DNA from: Hemicentrotus pulcherrimus
Taxonomy: Eukaryota; Echinodermata; Echinoidea; Camarodonta; Strongylocentrotidae
Reading direction: 5' to 3'
Length of the DNA stretch: 34,850 nucleotides
Assembly: GCA_003118195.1 (NCBI GenBank)
Contig: BEXV01000727.1
Span: forward strand, 94,539-129,388
This document shows, piece by piece, positions 1 to 10,170 of the stretch. Position 1 is the first letter of the stretch, and the number at the start of each line of letters is the position of its first letter. The notes beneath the pieces are model-generated. The model worked only from the letters and a program-made list of their open reading frames with translations, searched no databases and was not told the DNA's origin. The position numbers were made by a program, and so were the translations under genes.

Positions 1-1075
1 CATGTTGGTATCAAATGATAATCCACTTAAAAATCACATCGCAAAAGTCCCCAAATCAATCCAAAAACTGATGTTGAAATGTGCAGTTTTTTGGGCCGAT
101 CGCAGCAGACAAAGTCTGCTTGTTGTATCAGTGCAACTTCTGGCTGCTCTGACGCGATCGATCAGAAACCGGCACCAACGTACCGGGACGCTACGGGGGC
201 CGGCGAGGAAGCCGCCCGGCAGAGCAAGCAGGCGAATTGCTATCACACAAACACCACTCACATTATCACATGTTCCCAAACCAGCTGAAACTGTTTTGTT
301 AGAATAGCCCACAAGTCGTTCGGCGTAACTCTCATTTATTACGCTGTAAAATAAAGTACGATATTCACAGTAAATTTATATTCGACGACTGGATAACAGG
401 AAAATTCATATTACAGAATTCCACGAGACATGTCTACCACATCCCGCATACTACGTCGACCACATGTGGTCGCCGTCTATGTCGTTTAAAGGAGGACGAG
501 TAGACAAGAGCACGGCCGGCTTTGTCCATGCGACGGGGTAATGAACCTAATTAAAGAAGATTCCACATCGGCTTAACTTTTAGAATACCGCACCAAAACG
601 TAGTATGTCTGTTGTTCTTGGTTGCCAGCGCGCCAGCATACCATTTAGAGTTGACCTGTCCGTTTCTGAATTTACAACTCTTAAAGGGATGGCCTGCTGG
701 AAATCCATGCGTGTTGAATGTCATTCGCTTGTCCTATATTGCAAGCAAATGTGGAGCGATCATTTTGAAGCAGCGAAAAATTAGCGTTGAGGGTGGGGTG
801 GGTTGCTTTCATGTTCGTTATTCTTCATGTAAATGCAAGCTGCATAGGGAATTGTGTCCGTTTTACCAATTATATACAGAGAATCCCGATTACTGCTCGA
901 GCTGGGCCAAGCTCGAAACCACCACGATCAGCGACTTTCCGATCCCTTTAATTTACCCCCCTCTCCCTTCCTCCCGTAGATTTTCCACGGGTCCTGCTAG
1001 TAACTTTTAATACAGGGATCACCCGTTTCTGTAAGGAATGGGTAGACCATGGTATAAGGACCTTGCTATACTTAC
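1..1075. other. No gene recognised at left edge
   Basis: This stretch is somewhat more GC- and CpG-rich than the rest of the window. A 132-codon open frame on the plus strand at 612-1010 has no recognisable domain and no clear start context. No Src-family kinase-domain exon, which would be expected downstream of the SH2 exon on the minus strand, could be read here. It is best treated as intron of that kinase gene. Confidence 0.4.
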
Positions 1076-1225
1076 TCTGGTAGTGACAAACCCGCCACAG
1101 GAGCATTGGAAAGACACTTTGTTTATTGATGATGAAGCCATTACCTCCATGCATCTGTATTCTGTAATGCTTGACATGATCTCCCTTCTGGGGGTTGTTA
1201 TCTCTCAAAGATAGCGAGTAGGTAC
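1076..1225 (-). CDS. Src-family tyrosine kinase, SH2-domain exon (partial gene)
   Basis: On the minus strand a TTTCAG acceptor precedes 1225 and a GTAAGT donor follows 1076. The 150-nt exon starts with the last two bases of a codon and ends one base into the next. It reads GTYSLSLRDNN, then GDHVKHYRIQ, then GGNGFIINKQSVFP and ending VCHYQ. This is the C-terminal half of a Src-type SH2 domain: the GxYSLSxRD strand, the GDHVKHY segment typical of Fyn and Yes (including the specificity-pocket His-Tyr), and the GG(F/Y)xI strand. From memory, the matching exon in vertebrate SRC/FYN is also 150 nt with the same phases, which supports a real gene. SH2 domains bind phosphotyrosine; Src-family kinases act at the inner plasma membrane. 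The FLVRES arginine, SH3 and kinase domains are on other exons not found here. The segment MLLWRVCHYQ diverges from the usual LQQLVxHY. Family assignment is firm; orthology is not. Confidence 0.85.
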
Positions 1226-1899
1226 CTGAAACAATCAGTGTTTCAATTTATTTCATTTCTTTTTTTATTTCATTTATAATAAAAAAAAAGACAAAAACAT
1301 GGTAAAAGTCTGTAGACCTAAACTTAGATACCACAAAGCTTTTCAGCTAGCATATGTATATGTATATTAACATATGGTGGCATAACACTTAATTTGAATA
1401 ATTCTTCAAATTTAGGAAATAAATGGGCAAGATTTATATTTGCCACCGATCATGTATAAACTGACAACACTGTGCACTTTGTGAGCAATTTCCATTTTAT
1501 TTTGTACCTCAAAATGTTTTAATAAATATCCATATTTGCTGAATAATGTATTACACATGTACCCTGCCCTAAATATACATGTAATATTTGTATTCATCCC
1601 CAACATATGTTGTTCTTCATTAACAACCACGACAATGAAATTTACAAAATATTCAATAGTATGCTTATGGAAGCTCATTGAAAGACTGTGAAATGCATGT
1701 ACATGTATGTCACAGTCTTTAACATTTGTGTTTGATCGATTACAACTTTTTAAAAACCCATCTTTCTTAGTTTCTTATTATTGAATGGATTTTCAAAAAT
1801 TTCACCAATATGAATTATAGTTTAAAGTTTTCAGGTTTATGACACGTAAAACTTTTTAATTCTTCCAACAATCTGTTTTACTTCCTTTTCTCTTTTTTT

Positions 1900-1909
1900 T
1901 TTATTTATT
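1900..1909 (-). promoter_or_regulatory. Candidate polyadenylation signal
   Basis: On the minus strand this reads AATAAATAAA, about 55 nt past the candidate stop codon at 1965-1967. It supports a 3' end there, but AT-rich DNA makes chance occurrence likely. Confidence 0.25.
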
Positions 1910-1964
1910 AAAACCAACTTAATATCAAGCATTCAGAGTTGACTCCACTTTATATGATTGATTC

Positions 1965-3128
1965 TTATTCTTTCTTACCAGCTTCTTTATCCCTCACATA
2001 TGACAACCAATTTGCTCTTCCTTCAGCTTCCTCTTTTGTACAGCTTATTCCTTGAGATTTGAATAAAATAAGAAGAAATGCTATTATTGGGACAGGCATG
2101 CAACACAAACAAAATATAATACTTACAGTATATTTTGCAGTAAGAAAAAAAAACCCAACTCTCTTAAAGCCAGGCTGCACTACTTGGTTTTACTTGCGCC
2201 CTCTATATAGCCAGCAATGCCTAAGCGGTACCTGTTGATCCCCCATGGTCCCCTTTTTCTTATGTTAATTGAGGGCTGATTTGATGAGATAACCACCTGC
2301 CATACCATGCAGGGAGGTCTAATCCCCCTTGGCCAAATTAGTGCAGATAGGCTTTAAAGTTTAGTAAAAGACCCCCACTCCTATCCATTTACAATGTAGG
2401 TTATGAGATTAATATTTTGAGTCAATGGGACTACATTTGCATGAAATACAGGCAAACAAAACACATAGTATTAAAGATAATCTTGAGTTCCGGTAAAAAA
2501 GAAAATCGATTCTCACAGAATCAAATGGAACTTACACTGAATGTTCAAGATTACAAATAAATGTCATTTGCCATACAGTTTTGGTGGCAAATGTACACTG
2601 GCTGAGTAATGAACATAGAAAGAGAAGGAAGTCAAGGTCTAGGCCCGACACTATTTATGTAGTCCCATCTTTCTGTGTACAGTGCTTGTTACTTTACCAA
2701 GAATGGGCTAAATTTATTATGATTTTGATAACTCCAGAACCTTGCAATATCATGCTACATGATCATCTCTTTCTGATCCATTCCACACCTTTTCTTTCAC
2801 AATGCAATCACATGACCGGAACTCAACTTTATTTTTAATAGTTTGGGTTGTTTTTATTATGCAGTTCCTTGAAGAGCTAATTATAGAAATACTAACATAT
2901 TAAGGACTGCAAAAAACAACAACAAAAAATTCTAATTCCTTGGAAAAAATTCTTTGTTCATTACTCAACTACAATTTTAGTAGATTTTCCTTCATATTCA
3001 CACAATTTAGTATTGACATTTCAATTTCAAATGTTTAAGATAGACATATTTCCCATTACATAAGGCGATGCTACATGTATCTTACCATTCTTCTCAATCT
3101 CAAGAGTGCTTATCCCGCCCATGATTAT
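1965..3128 (-). CDS. Candidate 3' exons of a small unidentified gene
   Basis: Two possible minus-strand exons fit together in phase. The first, 3128 to 3086 (43 nt), lies between CCATTCTAG and GTAAGA and reads IIMGGISTLEIEKN plus one base. The second, 2050 to 1965, follows a pyrimidine-rich tract ending CAAATCTCAAG and reads (G)ISCTKEEAEGRANW, continuing to a lysine/glutamate-rich end at TAA. Joined, they give about 42 residues ending in DKEAGKKE, charged and probably helical. An AATAAATAAA lies just downstream, and a TTAA-flanked MITE sits in the proposed intron. No upstream exon that joins in frame was found and I do not recognise the protein. It could be a chance combination of splice-like sites. 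Confidence 0.25.
2164..2357 (-). mobile_element. piggyBac-type MITE, copy A
   Basis: A 194-bp element bounded by TTAA at both ends, with inverted termini TTAAAGCC...GGCTTTAA and inner GCTGCACTA/TAGTGCAG. It is the reverse orientation of the copies near 14.6, 16.6 and 34.1 kb, sharing the words GGGATTAGACCTCC, TCTCATCAA and ATTAACATAAG. TTAA targets are the hallmark of piggyBac-superfamily insertion; no coding capacity. Confidence 0.75.
2650..2835 (+). repeat. Dispersed repeat R1, copy 1
   Basis: Starts near GTAGTCCCATCTTTCT and runs through CACAATGCAATCACATGACC. It matches a second copy at 23278-23465 on the same strand and an inverted copy at 32113-32315, each diverged. The class of element is not recognised. 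Confidence 0.6.
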
Positions 3129-3214
3129 CTAGAATGGAAGGATAATATGCACTTTAGTTATAAATCAACAAAAACATGAAGTGTGCTGGAAGATGAATTG
3201 CTTAGATAAACTTA

Positions 3215-3520
3215 ATGAGGGTCAAGCGCGCACGCCCGCATCCCACCGTAGGTAAGGTGTAATGTACAGCAGTTTGCCGTGATCAACCCGTGAGAAAGTG
3301 TATATTCGTTTTTAGGAAAAATACTCCAAAAAAGATAAGAAAATTGACACAAAGCAGGTAAGAAAGTAGAAACCTAACAACTTTTAAATCATGACCAACT
3401 TTTAAATCATGAGCATTATTTGAACAATTGATGAAGATTCGGTTGATTTTTAGTATGTTTTAGCAGGGTAACTCCATACCAGAGTTACAGGTCAAAGTAT
3501 GGATATGATTCTGAATTAGC
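3215..3520 (+). repeat. Dispersed repeat R2, copy 1
   Basis: Shares a series of blocks with 22128-22478: GCGCGC..CGCCCGCA near the start, GAGAAAGTG, AAAAATACTCCAAAAAAGAT, CTTTTAAATCATGA, TTATTTGAACAATTGAT and GAGTTAC(A/G)GGTCAAA. Copy 1 carries a short internal duplication of CAACTTTTAAATCATGA. No coding capacity seen. Confidence 0.6.
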
Positions 3521-4107
3521 GCCAAATATTGTTGTTATTGTGATTGTTAATTTTTTTCAAATTAATTGACAATCGAAAGAATTTGGTAAATGAAATTGTC
3601 ATATTGATATATTTGAAGAGACAATTTTTTTTTCCTATCCCAATTAGAGATAGAACACAAATTTGACTGATTACCTGTAAAGAATGGCATGGGCATGGTG
3701 CACGGTGGTGGGATTCGCTACAAATTGATATGTATACATACAGTCATTAGCGCCTGCGCCACTCCAGCAATTAAAGCCTATATTGAGAGTCAATCAGTCA
3801 ATGCCGATGCGTATTGACCTCTATAGTGCTGCACTACAGTACGTGCAGCAATTACACACAACACACACACTACACACAATAATGCACACAATAAATGAAT
3901 ACGATGAGGCTGATCGGCAAGTTTGACAATAGACTCACGATTTGAAGTTCCAAAATATTCTTTCTAACCTGCTAACATCGGTAAGTTGAAAATATTGTAT
4001 TTTACTGCTATTAATTGTGTCATCAATTGTCACTAAACAGCTGCAGGGCAGGGGGAGAAAAGCTGCTTTAAAAGCAAGTTATTTGACATAGGATCTGCGC
4101 CTGATAT

Positions 4108-4212
4108 TCACCTGTTCTACACATTTTTACATAATAGCAGTGAATTGAAGGGATGTTCCTTTGTCTACCTGAGGAACTGTATATTTTGTCCGCTTTCTTT
4201 GTCTGTCATGTT
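4108..4212 (+). repeat. Single arm of the R3 hairpin repeat
   Basis: Contains TTCACCTGTTCTACACATTT, ATAGCAGTGAA, GGGATGTTCCTTTGTCT and TATATTTTGTCCGCTTTCTT. It matches the right arm of the large hairpin at 13856-14070, so this is half of a palindromic element or its precursor. Confidence 0.6.
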
Positions 4213-4724
4213 CATGTGCAAAGGTGCTAGGCAGAGTGTGAATTCGATGAGCAAATTTTCTATTGGAGTGTTTTCCTCATGTCATTTTCAGAGGACGTAG
4301 AATCTATAGTCTATCTGTGAAAATTGCATAGCGAGCGGAAGGCTATACTAGTAATAGTGAATAAACTTACCAGAATTCAGAACAGTTAGGCTTGAGAATC
4401 CTTGTTATTTGGGAATAGAAATACGATGCAAAGATGTAAAAATTGACGAGTTTTCTGGGCAAGATTCAGGATCTCTACGACGATGTGACGTGCATGTGCA
4501 TATGACGTTGCGCGACGTCGCGCGATATACCAGTACAGTATCAGCGCATATTTAGCGCATGCCCAGCAAATGGGACCAAAGACACTAACTCGGGGATTCC
4601 CCGTTTACATATTGCACATCGTCACAACCGAGTTTCACCGTTTGGTTGGTTCCCGGGGTTGGTTAGGCCAGGGACCTATTACGTAATAGGACTATGGTTA
4701 GGCTTAGAAAGATTTTCTGGATTA

Positions 4725-4998
4725 GGGGGGGGGGGGGGGGGCTCCATCATTTTTGTTGACCAGCCGTTTGAAAAAAAATTCTTCCCCGACTGTCCCCCCC
4801 CCCCCCGTTTTAGACAGTCCAAAATTGTTAAGCCTTCCTTTTTCTTCTCTCTTTACTCTACCACGTTTAGACTACCACTAGAGAGTGAGGGGAGGGGGTA
4901 GAGTGATTACCTGGAAACACAGTATTTGTTTGTCTTTTGGGTCTAAATTATGATACCCAATAGGCAATAACATCATGCGAGCGCATAGCGCGAGCTGA

Positions 4999-5044
<46 letters not shown>
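4725..5044. repeat. Homopolymer and (TC)n simple repeats
   Basis: A 17-nt G run at 4725-4741, a 13-nt C run at 4794-4806 and a pure (TC) repeat at 5003-5044. The G and C runs could pair with each other in a single strand. Lengths may be affected by sequencing error. Confidence 0.9.
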
Positions 5045-5047
<3 letters not shown>

Positions 5048-5693
5048 AAAGTGAACTGAAAAGGCTGAATTCTAAACCCTTATTTTAAAAATATCCCCTG
5101 AAATAATCTTTTTAACATGGGTTAAATATATTAAACAAATATGGCGTCGGAGGTTCTAGGACGCTAATCACGTTCAGAATTCCATATGCATGCAGTTAAA
5201 CCATGCGAGCGCATGCAAAGCGCGAGCCGAAATTTTTCGATATAACGACCGTAATTGTAAAGTGGCCTGAGCGGGTATAGGCAAAGCTAGGGCGTGGTTC
5301 TAAACTTACAGAGACACTTTGATGAAGACACCCTTATTTCGTGATTGCGTGTGTTGAACTCCCCTGGGCTTTACAACTTTAAACCTCAGGGGTTTATTTG
5401 TCATATATAGGTATTTACATGTTTATTTATATAATAAAAGGAAATAATGAATATTCAAATATCATAAGTATAGCAAATAAAGGATGACGAAAAGAGGAAT
5501 TAAAACAAACAGATAGGAGATGATGATCAGCATAATGATGTGCACTGTGAATTACTAAGTAGTCTGTTCACACTACAGCTCTACAATAAAAAAGCATTTG
5601 TAGCCTTTCTTTTAAGCCGCTGAGTTGAAGAAATTAATAAAAGTAGGTCTACTTGAAAAAAAATCGTTGAATTGTAAGATATTCAGTTTATTT

Positions 5694-6312
5694 GTTATTA
5701 AGTTAGACAAAGTACACTGTCGCTCATATAGTTGGAATATTTTTTTTAAACCTCAATTTATGAAATTATTTTGACAATGATTTATTCCTAATAAACTTAG
5801 ACCATACTGCATGGTCGTACATAGAATTGTTTATGTTGGGGACCGGGGTAAACTTCAATGGATTATTGAAAAATTATTGCATTTTATTTGTTTTTTTACA
5901 TTTGTGGGAACTGGTCCTACCCTAGCCCCCGCTGCGTACAGTCATGGTTCAGTGGCAAAGCAATGGCCTCGTAACTGTGGGCCCCAGGAAAAACAGTGTC
6001 GATGTGCCATATTAGTGCCCTTTTGTGGGGCATTAATCCTCATTACTGTCATTTATAGCTTAAGGGCGTAGGTCCCCTAGTTGATAAGCATAGTAGCATA
6101 CACATGCTTTAGCAGTCATGCAAAACAAACACCGGCAAATTATTATTCAATAACTTAAATCTGAGAATGTATACTGTTATCTAGATCTATACAAGAACCC
6201 ACTATTTTTATTATTATTATTAGGAATAAAACATTGTCAAAATAATTCCATAAATTGGGGTAAAAAAAAATATTCAAACTATTATGAGCAACAGTGTACT
6301 AGGTGTTAAAAT
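5694..6312. mobile_element. Foldback element with about 100-bp inverted arms
   Basis: The left arm, 5694-5797 (TTATTAAG..AGACAAAGTACACTGT through GACAATGATTTATTCCTAATA), is the inverse complement, with scattered mismatches, of the right arm 6211-6312. The arms enclose about 410 bp, most of which looks like a tRNA-headed SINE. No transposase is encoded. A foldback or long-TIR MITE is the best description; the superfamily is unknown because no clear target duplication was identified. Confidence 0.65.
5938..6222 (+). mobile_element. tRNA-derived SINE inside the foldback element
   Basis: The head GTCATGGTTCAGTGGCAAAG followed by CCTCGTAACTG resembles an A box plus anticodon arm. The B box is degenerate (CCCCAGGAAAAACAG). 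The 3' end is ATACAAGAACCCACTA followed by an (ATT) tail, the same tail as the SINE-like element at 31541-31718. The head resembles the SINE head on the minus strand at 18500-18665. Confidence 0.5.
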
Positions 6313-6616
6313 AACACACATTTAGCACCTTTGGAAAAAATAATACGCCACAGGAACGTGAAAAACAAAACTTTTATTGTCACACAGTCATGCTTATATT
6401 CGGACATATTTAAAAACTGAAATGTGGCACAACCCAAAAAATATAATTCTGAGATCCTCCTTTGTCTTTAATTTGCACCTAGAAATAGTCTGAGTCTTTG
6501 TTCCTCATCTATGTCATCGGGGCGAAAATTTTCAGACTTTTCTTCTTTCGAGGATCACTTTCACATGCAGCCTCAGACAGATGTGCCAAAGAAGTTTTGT
6601 CTTCTTGTGTACCTGG

Positions 6617-6760
6617 AACAGAGGCGACGGAGCGACTTCCAAAGTGGGGGAGGGGGGCACCAACAAAAAGGGCACTTTCTGGAGAAAAAAGGGCACCTTC
6701 AAAGGGAAATCTAAAAGGGAAAATATACATTCTTTATAGAAATTGGTATATACCCCTATA
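6617..6760 (+). repeat. Dispersed GGGCAC repeat R4, short copy
   Basis: Shares GGAGCGACTTCCAA, CCAACAAAAAGGGCAC, TTTCTGGA and AAGGGAAATCT with the start of the insertion at 8188. It is probably a truncated member of the same mobile family. The overlapping open frames here are low-complexity and not convincing genes. Confidence 0.55.
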
Positions 6761-6989
6761 TTCTTTTTTTTCCCATATTTTTTCCCTCCACAGGGATTTT
6801 TATTGCTTTTCATTTGAACATAAATAAAATTGGCTTTTCAAGATACAAGTATTGATGAACTGTAATCAATAATTTATTTCTGTCACTCATGGAAAGAAAA
6901 ACGAATACAGAATAAGTAAACAAATTCCTGAATTGAAACCATTTTCTTGTGAATTTATTATTTCTACAATTCGAATCTGCTATGTACTT

Positions 6990-7787
6990 TTAATTTTGAA
7001 AAAATAATTTATGATCGAAACTCCAAAGTCGGGCAAATTTTTCTTTATTTTGCAAGTATACACCATTATGTCGCACCACAATCAGTATACAATTCAAGGC
7101 ATAATTATTTAAACCTCTTAAACCAAATAATTTATCTTGTAATGAAAATGTAAATTTATTTCCGGTTCCAGTGTTAATCCAGTGCTCTAACCTACCCCAG
7201 ATATGTTTAACATGCGTACAGTCACATCGCAGATGTATAAATGTTATAATATGTTCATTACAAAATGTACATTCTTTTCTTGGGACTAAATTCATTTTAA
7301 ACAGTAGATCGTTCGTATATAATATGCGTTGCAAAACTTTATACTGAAACCTTCGTAAGCCCACATCAATGTTTCAATTAAATCCAATGGAACAATATGT
7401 TTCCCAACTCTTATCATTCAGGTCAAAAAATACATTTCCATTTAAGAAAACTTTTACATAGTCCTTTTTTTCTCTTTAATAAAATTGCATAGATATGTGA
7501 ACATCCTTTAATACGTTTCATAACAAATGCTATTGTATCTGGTAAAAGAGGTTGTGGCACCTTGTTAAAAATAGTCTAATTGTTAGACTCTTGTCTAATT
7601 GCATCGCATAATCCACGATAAAAAAGAACATTTATTTGAATATTATACTTTTCTTGGAAGTGTTTCAGAGAGAAAAAAAAATCCCCATTTGTGTCTAAAA
7701 TATCATTGACAAAACGAACTCCCTTTTGACACCATTTTTGAAATTATATATTGAGCTATTGACTATATTGATGTACTCATTATTCCA
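6990..7787 (-). pseudogene. Non-LTR retrotransposon (L1/Tx1-like) ORF2 3' end, broken
   Basis: Minus-strand reading continues the element from 10.2-10.9 kb after the Harbinger-like insertion. Just past the insertion it reads LWNNEYINIVNSSIYN, then after a frameshift at a poly-A tract gives the VNDIL-type segment and a mutated stretch. It resumes at 7364-6990 with RFQYKVLQRILYTND, LVPRKECTFC and HIW. This is the C-terminal Cys-His region (zf-RVT type) that follows reverse transcriptase in L1/Tx1-clade elements. Several frameshifts and stops make it inactive. Confidence 0.75.
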
Positions 7788-7790
7788 TAA
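7788..7790. other. Left TAA target-site duplication
   Basis: TAA directly before the left terminal inverted repeat; the matching TAA is at 10171-10173. Three-bp TWA duplications are typical of PIF/Harbinger insertion. Confidence 0.65.
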
Positions 7791-7930
7791 TGCCCGCGTC
7801 ACACTGTCCCAAAGTTGACATAGGATGGACACACGATGTAGAAAAATTGAACTTCGCACGAAGTAAGCCCCGAAGTTGGTCAACAGCCAACTAACAGCCG
7901 AAGCAAGTACGTTGCATACAGAAGGTCACA

Positions 7931-7970
7931 CGATGGCACCCGATGGCACCCGATGGCACCCGATGGCACC
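7931..7970 (+). repeat. Four tandem 10-bp units
   Basis: Four identical copies of CGATGGCACC. Degenerate CACGATGGC words recur at about 8040-8065 and 9700-9900, near the other end of the transposon, so the motif is sub-terminal at both ends. Confidence 0.9.
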
Positions 7971-8187
7971 CGAACCACGCGAAGGCAACACGAAGATGTG
8001 AATTTGTAATAAGAAGTACGTACCCGCAGGCCAAACGAAGGCCACACGATGGCTACACGACATCGTATTGACAGTACGATGCGTTCCGACTAGGTCACGA
8101 AGGCGTCACATGACCTCCCGATGATATAAAACCTTCGACCGACGGTGGGAAATTCAATTGCTGATCGGAAATTAATGATGCTCAGAG

Positions 8188-9373
8188 CAGGGGCGTCGGA
8201 GCGACTTCCAATTTTGGGGATGGGACCAACAAAAAAGGGCACTTTCTGGAAAAAAGGGCACCTACTAAGGGAAATCTTTAATCGAAAGTTTACAAATTGT
8301 TAGACATTGGTATGTACCCATATACATTGGGGTGACATTAACAGGGATGCTCTCAATATTTATTTCTCTTTGAACATCATTCAAGATATTGCTTAAGCAT
8401 CATACTTTGCTGTTGGGAATGATAGTCTGAATATTCATAGGCGAGCGAGGAAAAATTTTAAGATTTGTGAGGTCGCAGTGCAAAAAATTGCATCTTATAA
8501 AGAGAATTAAATCCAATACTGATAGGGTTATATTCACATTCTCATAACAGAAGACTGAAAAGACCTTTGATAAGTAACATAATTATATCATCAGTAAAAT
8601 CAATGTAGCGAGCGAGCTTTGGGAGAAATCGCCCTTATATTCACTTTAAATAAGGGGCACGTTTGAAAAGAGAAGAAAAGGGAACACTTATCGAAAAGGA
8701 TAAGACACTTATTAAAAAGGCACTTATGAGAATAGTAAATGGGAATTTGCCGACGGAATTGGGGCATCCATCAGATTTTGATAGGGGCATTCATAAGAAA
8801 TGAGAATGAGAATTAATGAAAAGGGGATAGGTCCCTTATTAGAAAGGAAAAGGGGCACGTATCATTGTTAAAAAGGAAATTATCAGAGGTGTAAAGGGGC
8901 ATTTATCGCCCCTGAAAAGAGGCACTGACTAAATATGAAAAGGGTTACTTATGATCATTTAAAGGTACACTTTTAATAGGTGAAAAGGGGGCATTTAAGA
9001 AAAGGGGAAGTTGCTCTTTTGTTTTTATGGGAAAACTTATCATACGGAAAAGGGGGAACTCAATAATGAGATTGGAAAAGGGGCACACGTAGAAATAAAA
9101 GGCGTGCTTATGGGAGTTAAAGTGGGTAGTTATTAAAAGGGAAGGGGCACTTCCTACAAAATAAAGGAGGCACTGGTGAAAGTAAGAGAAGTAAAAGTAA
9201 AGTGCCTCAAATTTGAATAGGGTAATTATCAGAGGTGAAAGGAGCACTTGTCAAAATTGAAATGGGCACTTTTTTTTAGGTAAAATGGGCCCTTTTGCTG
9301 TGTAAAAAAAAGCACTTCTTACGAAGTTATAGGGACACCTTTTCTACGTAAGAAGGGCACTTTTGAGGTACTT
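8188..9373 (+). repeat. GGGCAC-rich insertion (R4) inside the Harbinger-like element
   Basis: Begins CAGGGGCGTCGGAGCGACTT, matching the copy at 6617. From about 8640 to 9370 it is an irregular array in which AAAGGGGCAC-like words recur roughly every 25-45 bp (for example AAAGGGGCATTTATC and GAAAAGGGGGCATTT). No protein with a known domain is encoded; open frames across it come from low-complexity sequence. It may be a mobile element with a sub-repeat array or an expanded decaying satellite. Confidence 0.5.
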
Positions 9374-10170
9374 GAAAAAGCCTCTGGCTATGAAGCTGGC
9401 TTTTTATATTCATTTTTTCATTCTTTCAAAATGGTTTATTTCAAATAAAACTTTCATCGCGGCGTTTAGCCGAATTACACAGGTTTACAAACAAAATTAA
9501 AAACACATATAATGTTATAAAAACATTGCATGACATGATGAATTAAATCTGATAAACAAATCAGTATAGATACGAGTAATATAGCTTATTGCAACATATG
9601 TCCACGTTATCATGACACATAGGAAACGCTTGAGCTACTTAAATTCGGTTGTCTTCGCCGACACCGTGGTCCCATCTGGATATGTCATCGTACTATAATA
9701 CGATGGCTACACGATGGCTACACGATGGCATTGCAGGGGTTTCACGTATAGTCGTGTTGCCTTCCGAAGACAATCGGGCAAGCTCGCTTCTTGTTTCCTT
9801 CGTATTGTCTTCTTGAGGTGATAATGCCCGATGGCACCGATGATTACACGAAGTAATTAAGAAGATTACACGATTTGACAAGATGCTCTCACGATGGCCT
9901 TACGAAGGGCAACATGGACTCACGAATACAACACAATTAAAAGTGAACCATTGCAAGGTCTTCGGGCAAATGTTTGGCACGCCAAAGATTTTGCCACCGC
10001 TCACGAAGTTGCTGCCGGAGCCTGAAAAAGGCGACGGCGACACGATTGCTTCAGATGCCCTCACGAATGGCCCGATATGGCCCGATGGTTTCAAGATCAG
10101 AGCCGAATTTGGAATTTTCGTGCATCGTGTGTCCATCCTATGTCAACTTCGGGACAGTGTGACGCGGGCA

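Larger units (their letters stand above)
7791..10170. mobile_element. PIF/Harbinger-like DNA transposon, non-autonomous, 2380 bp
   Basis: Terminal inverted repeats of 48 bp (7791-7838 and 10123-10170) begin TGCCCGCGTCACACTGTCCC and differ at one position. Flanking TAA duplications fit a Harbinger-type TWA target. The interior lacks a recognisable transposase or Myb-like protein, so it is probably non-autonomous. Sub-terminal sequence is rich in short CACGATGGC-like words on both sides. It is inserted into the L1-like retrotransposon, splitting its coding region, and itself appears to hold an insertion from about 8188. The superfamily call rests on target duplication and TIR length only. Confidence 0.7.

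Noticed and set aside
612..1010. 132-codon plus-strand open frame
   Set aside because: No recognisable domain, start context or splice support, and it lies antisense to a likely kinase-gene intron.
3674..3720. Upstream exon ending CATTCTTTACAG|GTAATC for the candidate small gene
   Set aside because: Starting from its ATG codons, the frame hits a stop after joining to the 3128-3086 exon; the one frame that joins openly lacks a start codon.
6498..6827. Overlapping open frames on both strands
   Set aside because: They fall within a low-complexity copy of the R4 repeat; simultaneous opening in several frames indicates composition, not coding.
7931..7970. CRISPR-like array
   Set aside because: The repeats are contiguous 10-mers without spacers, in a eukaryotic transposon.
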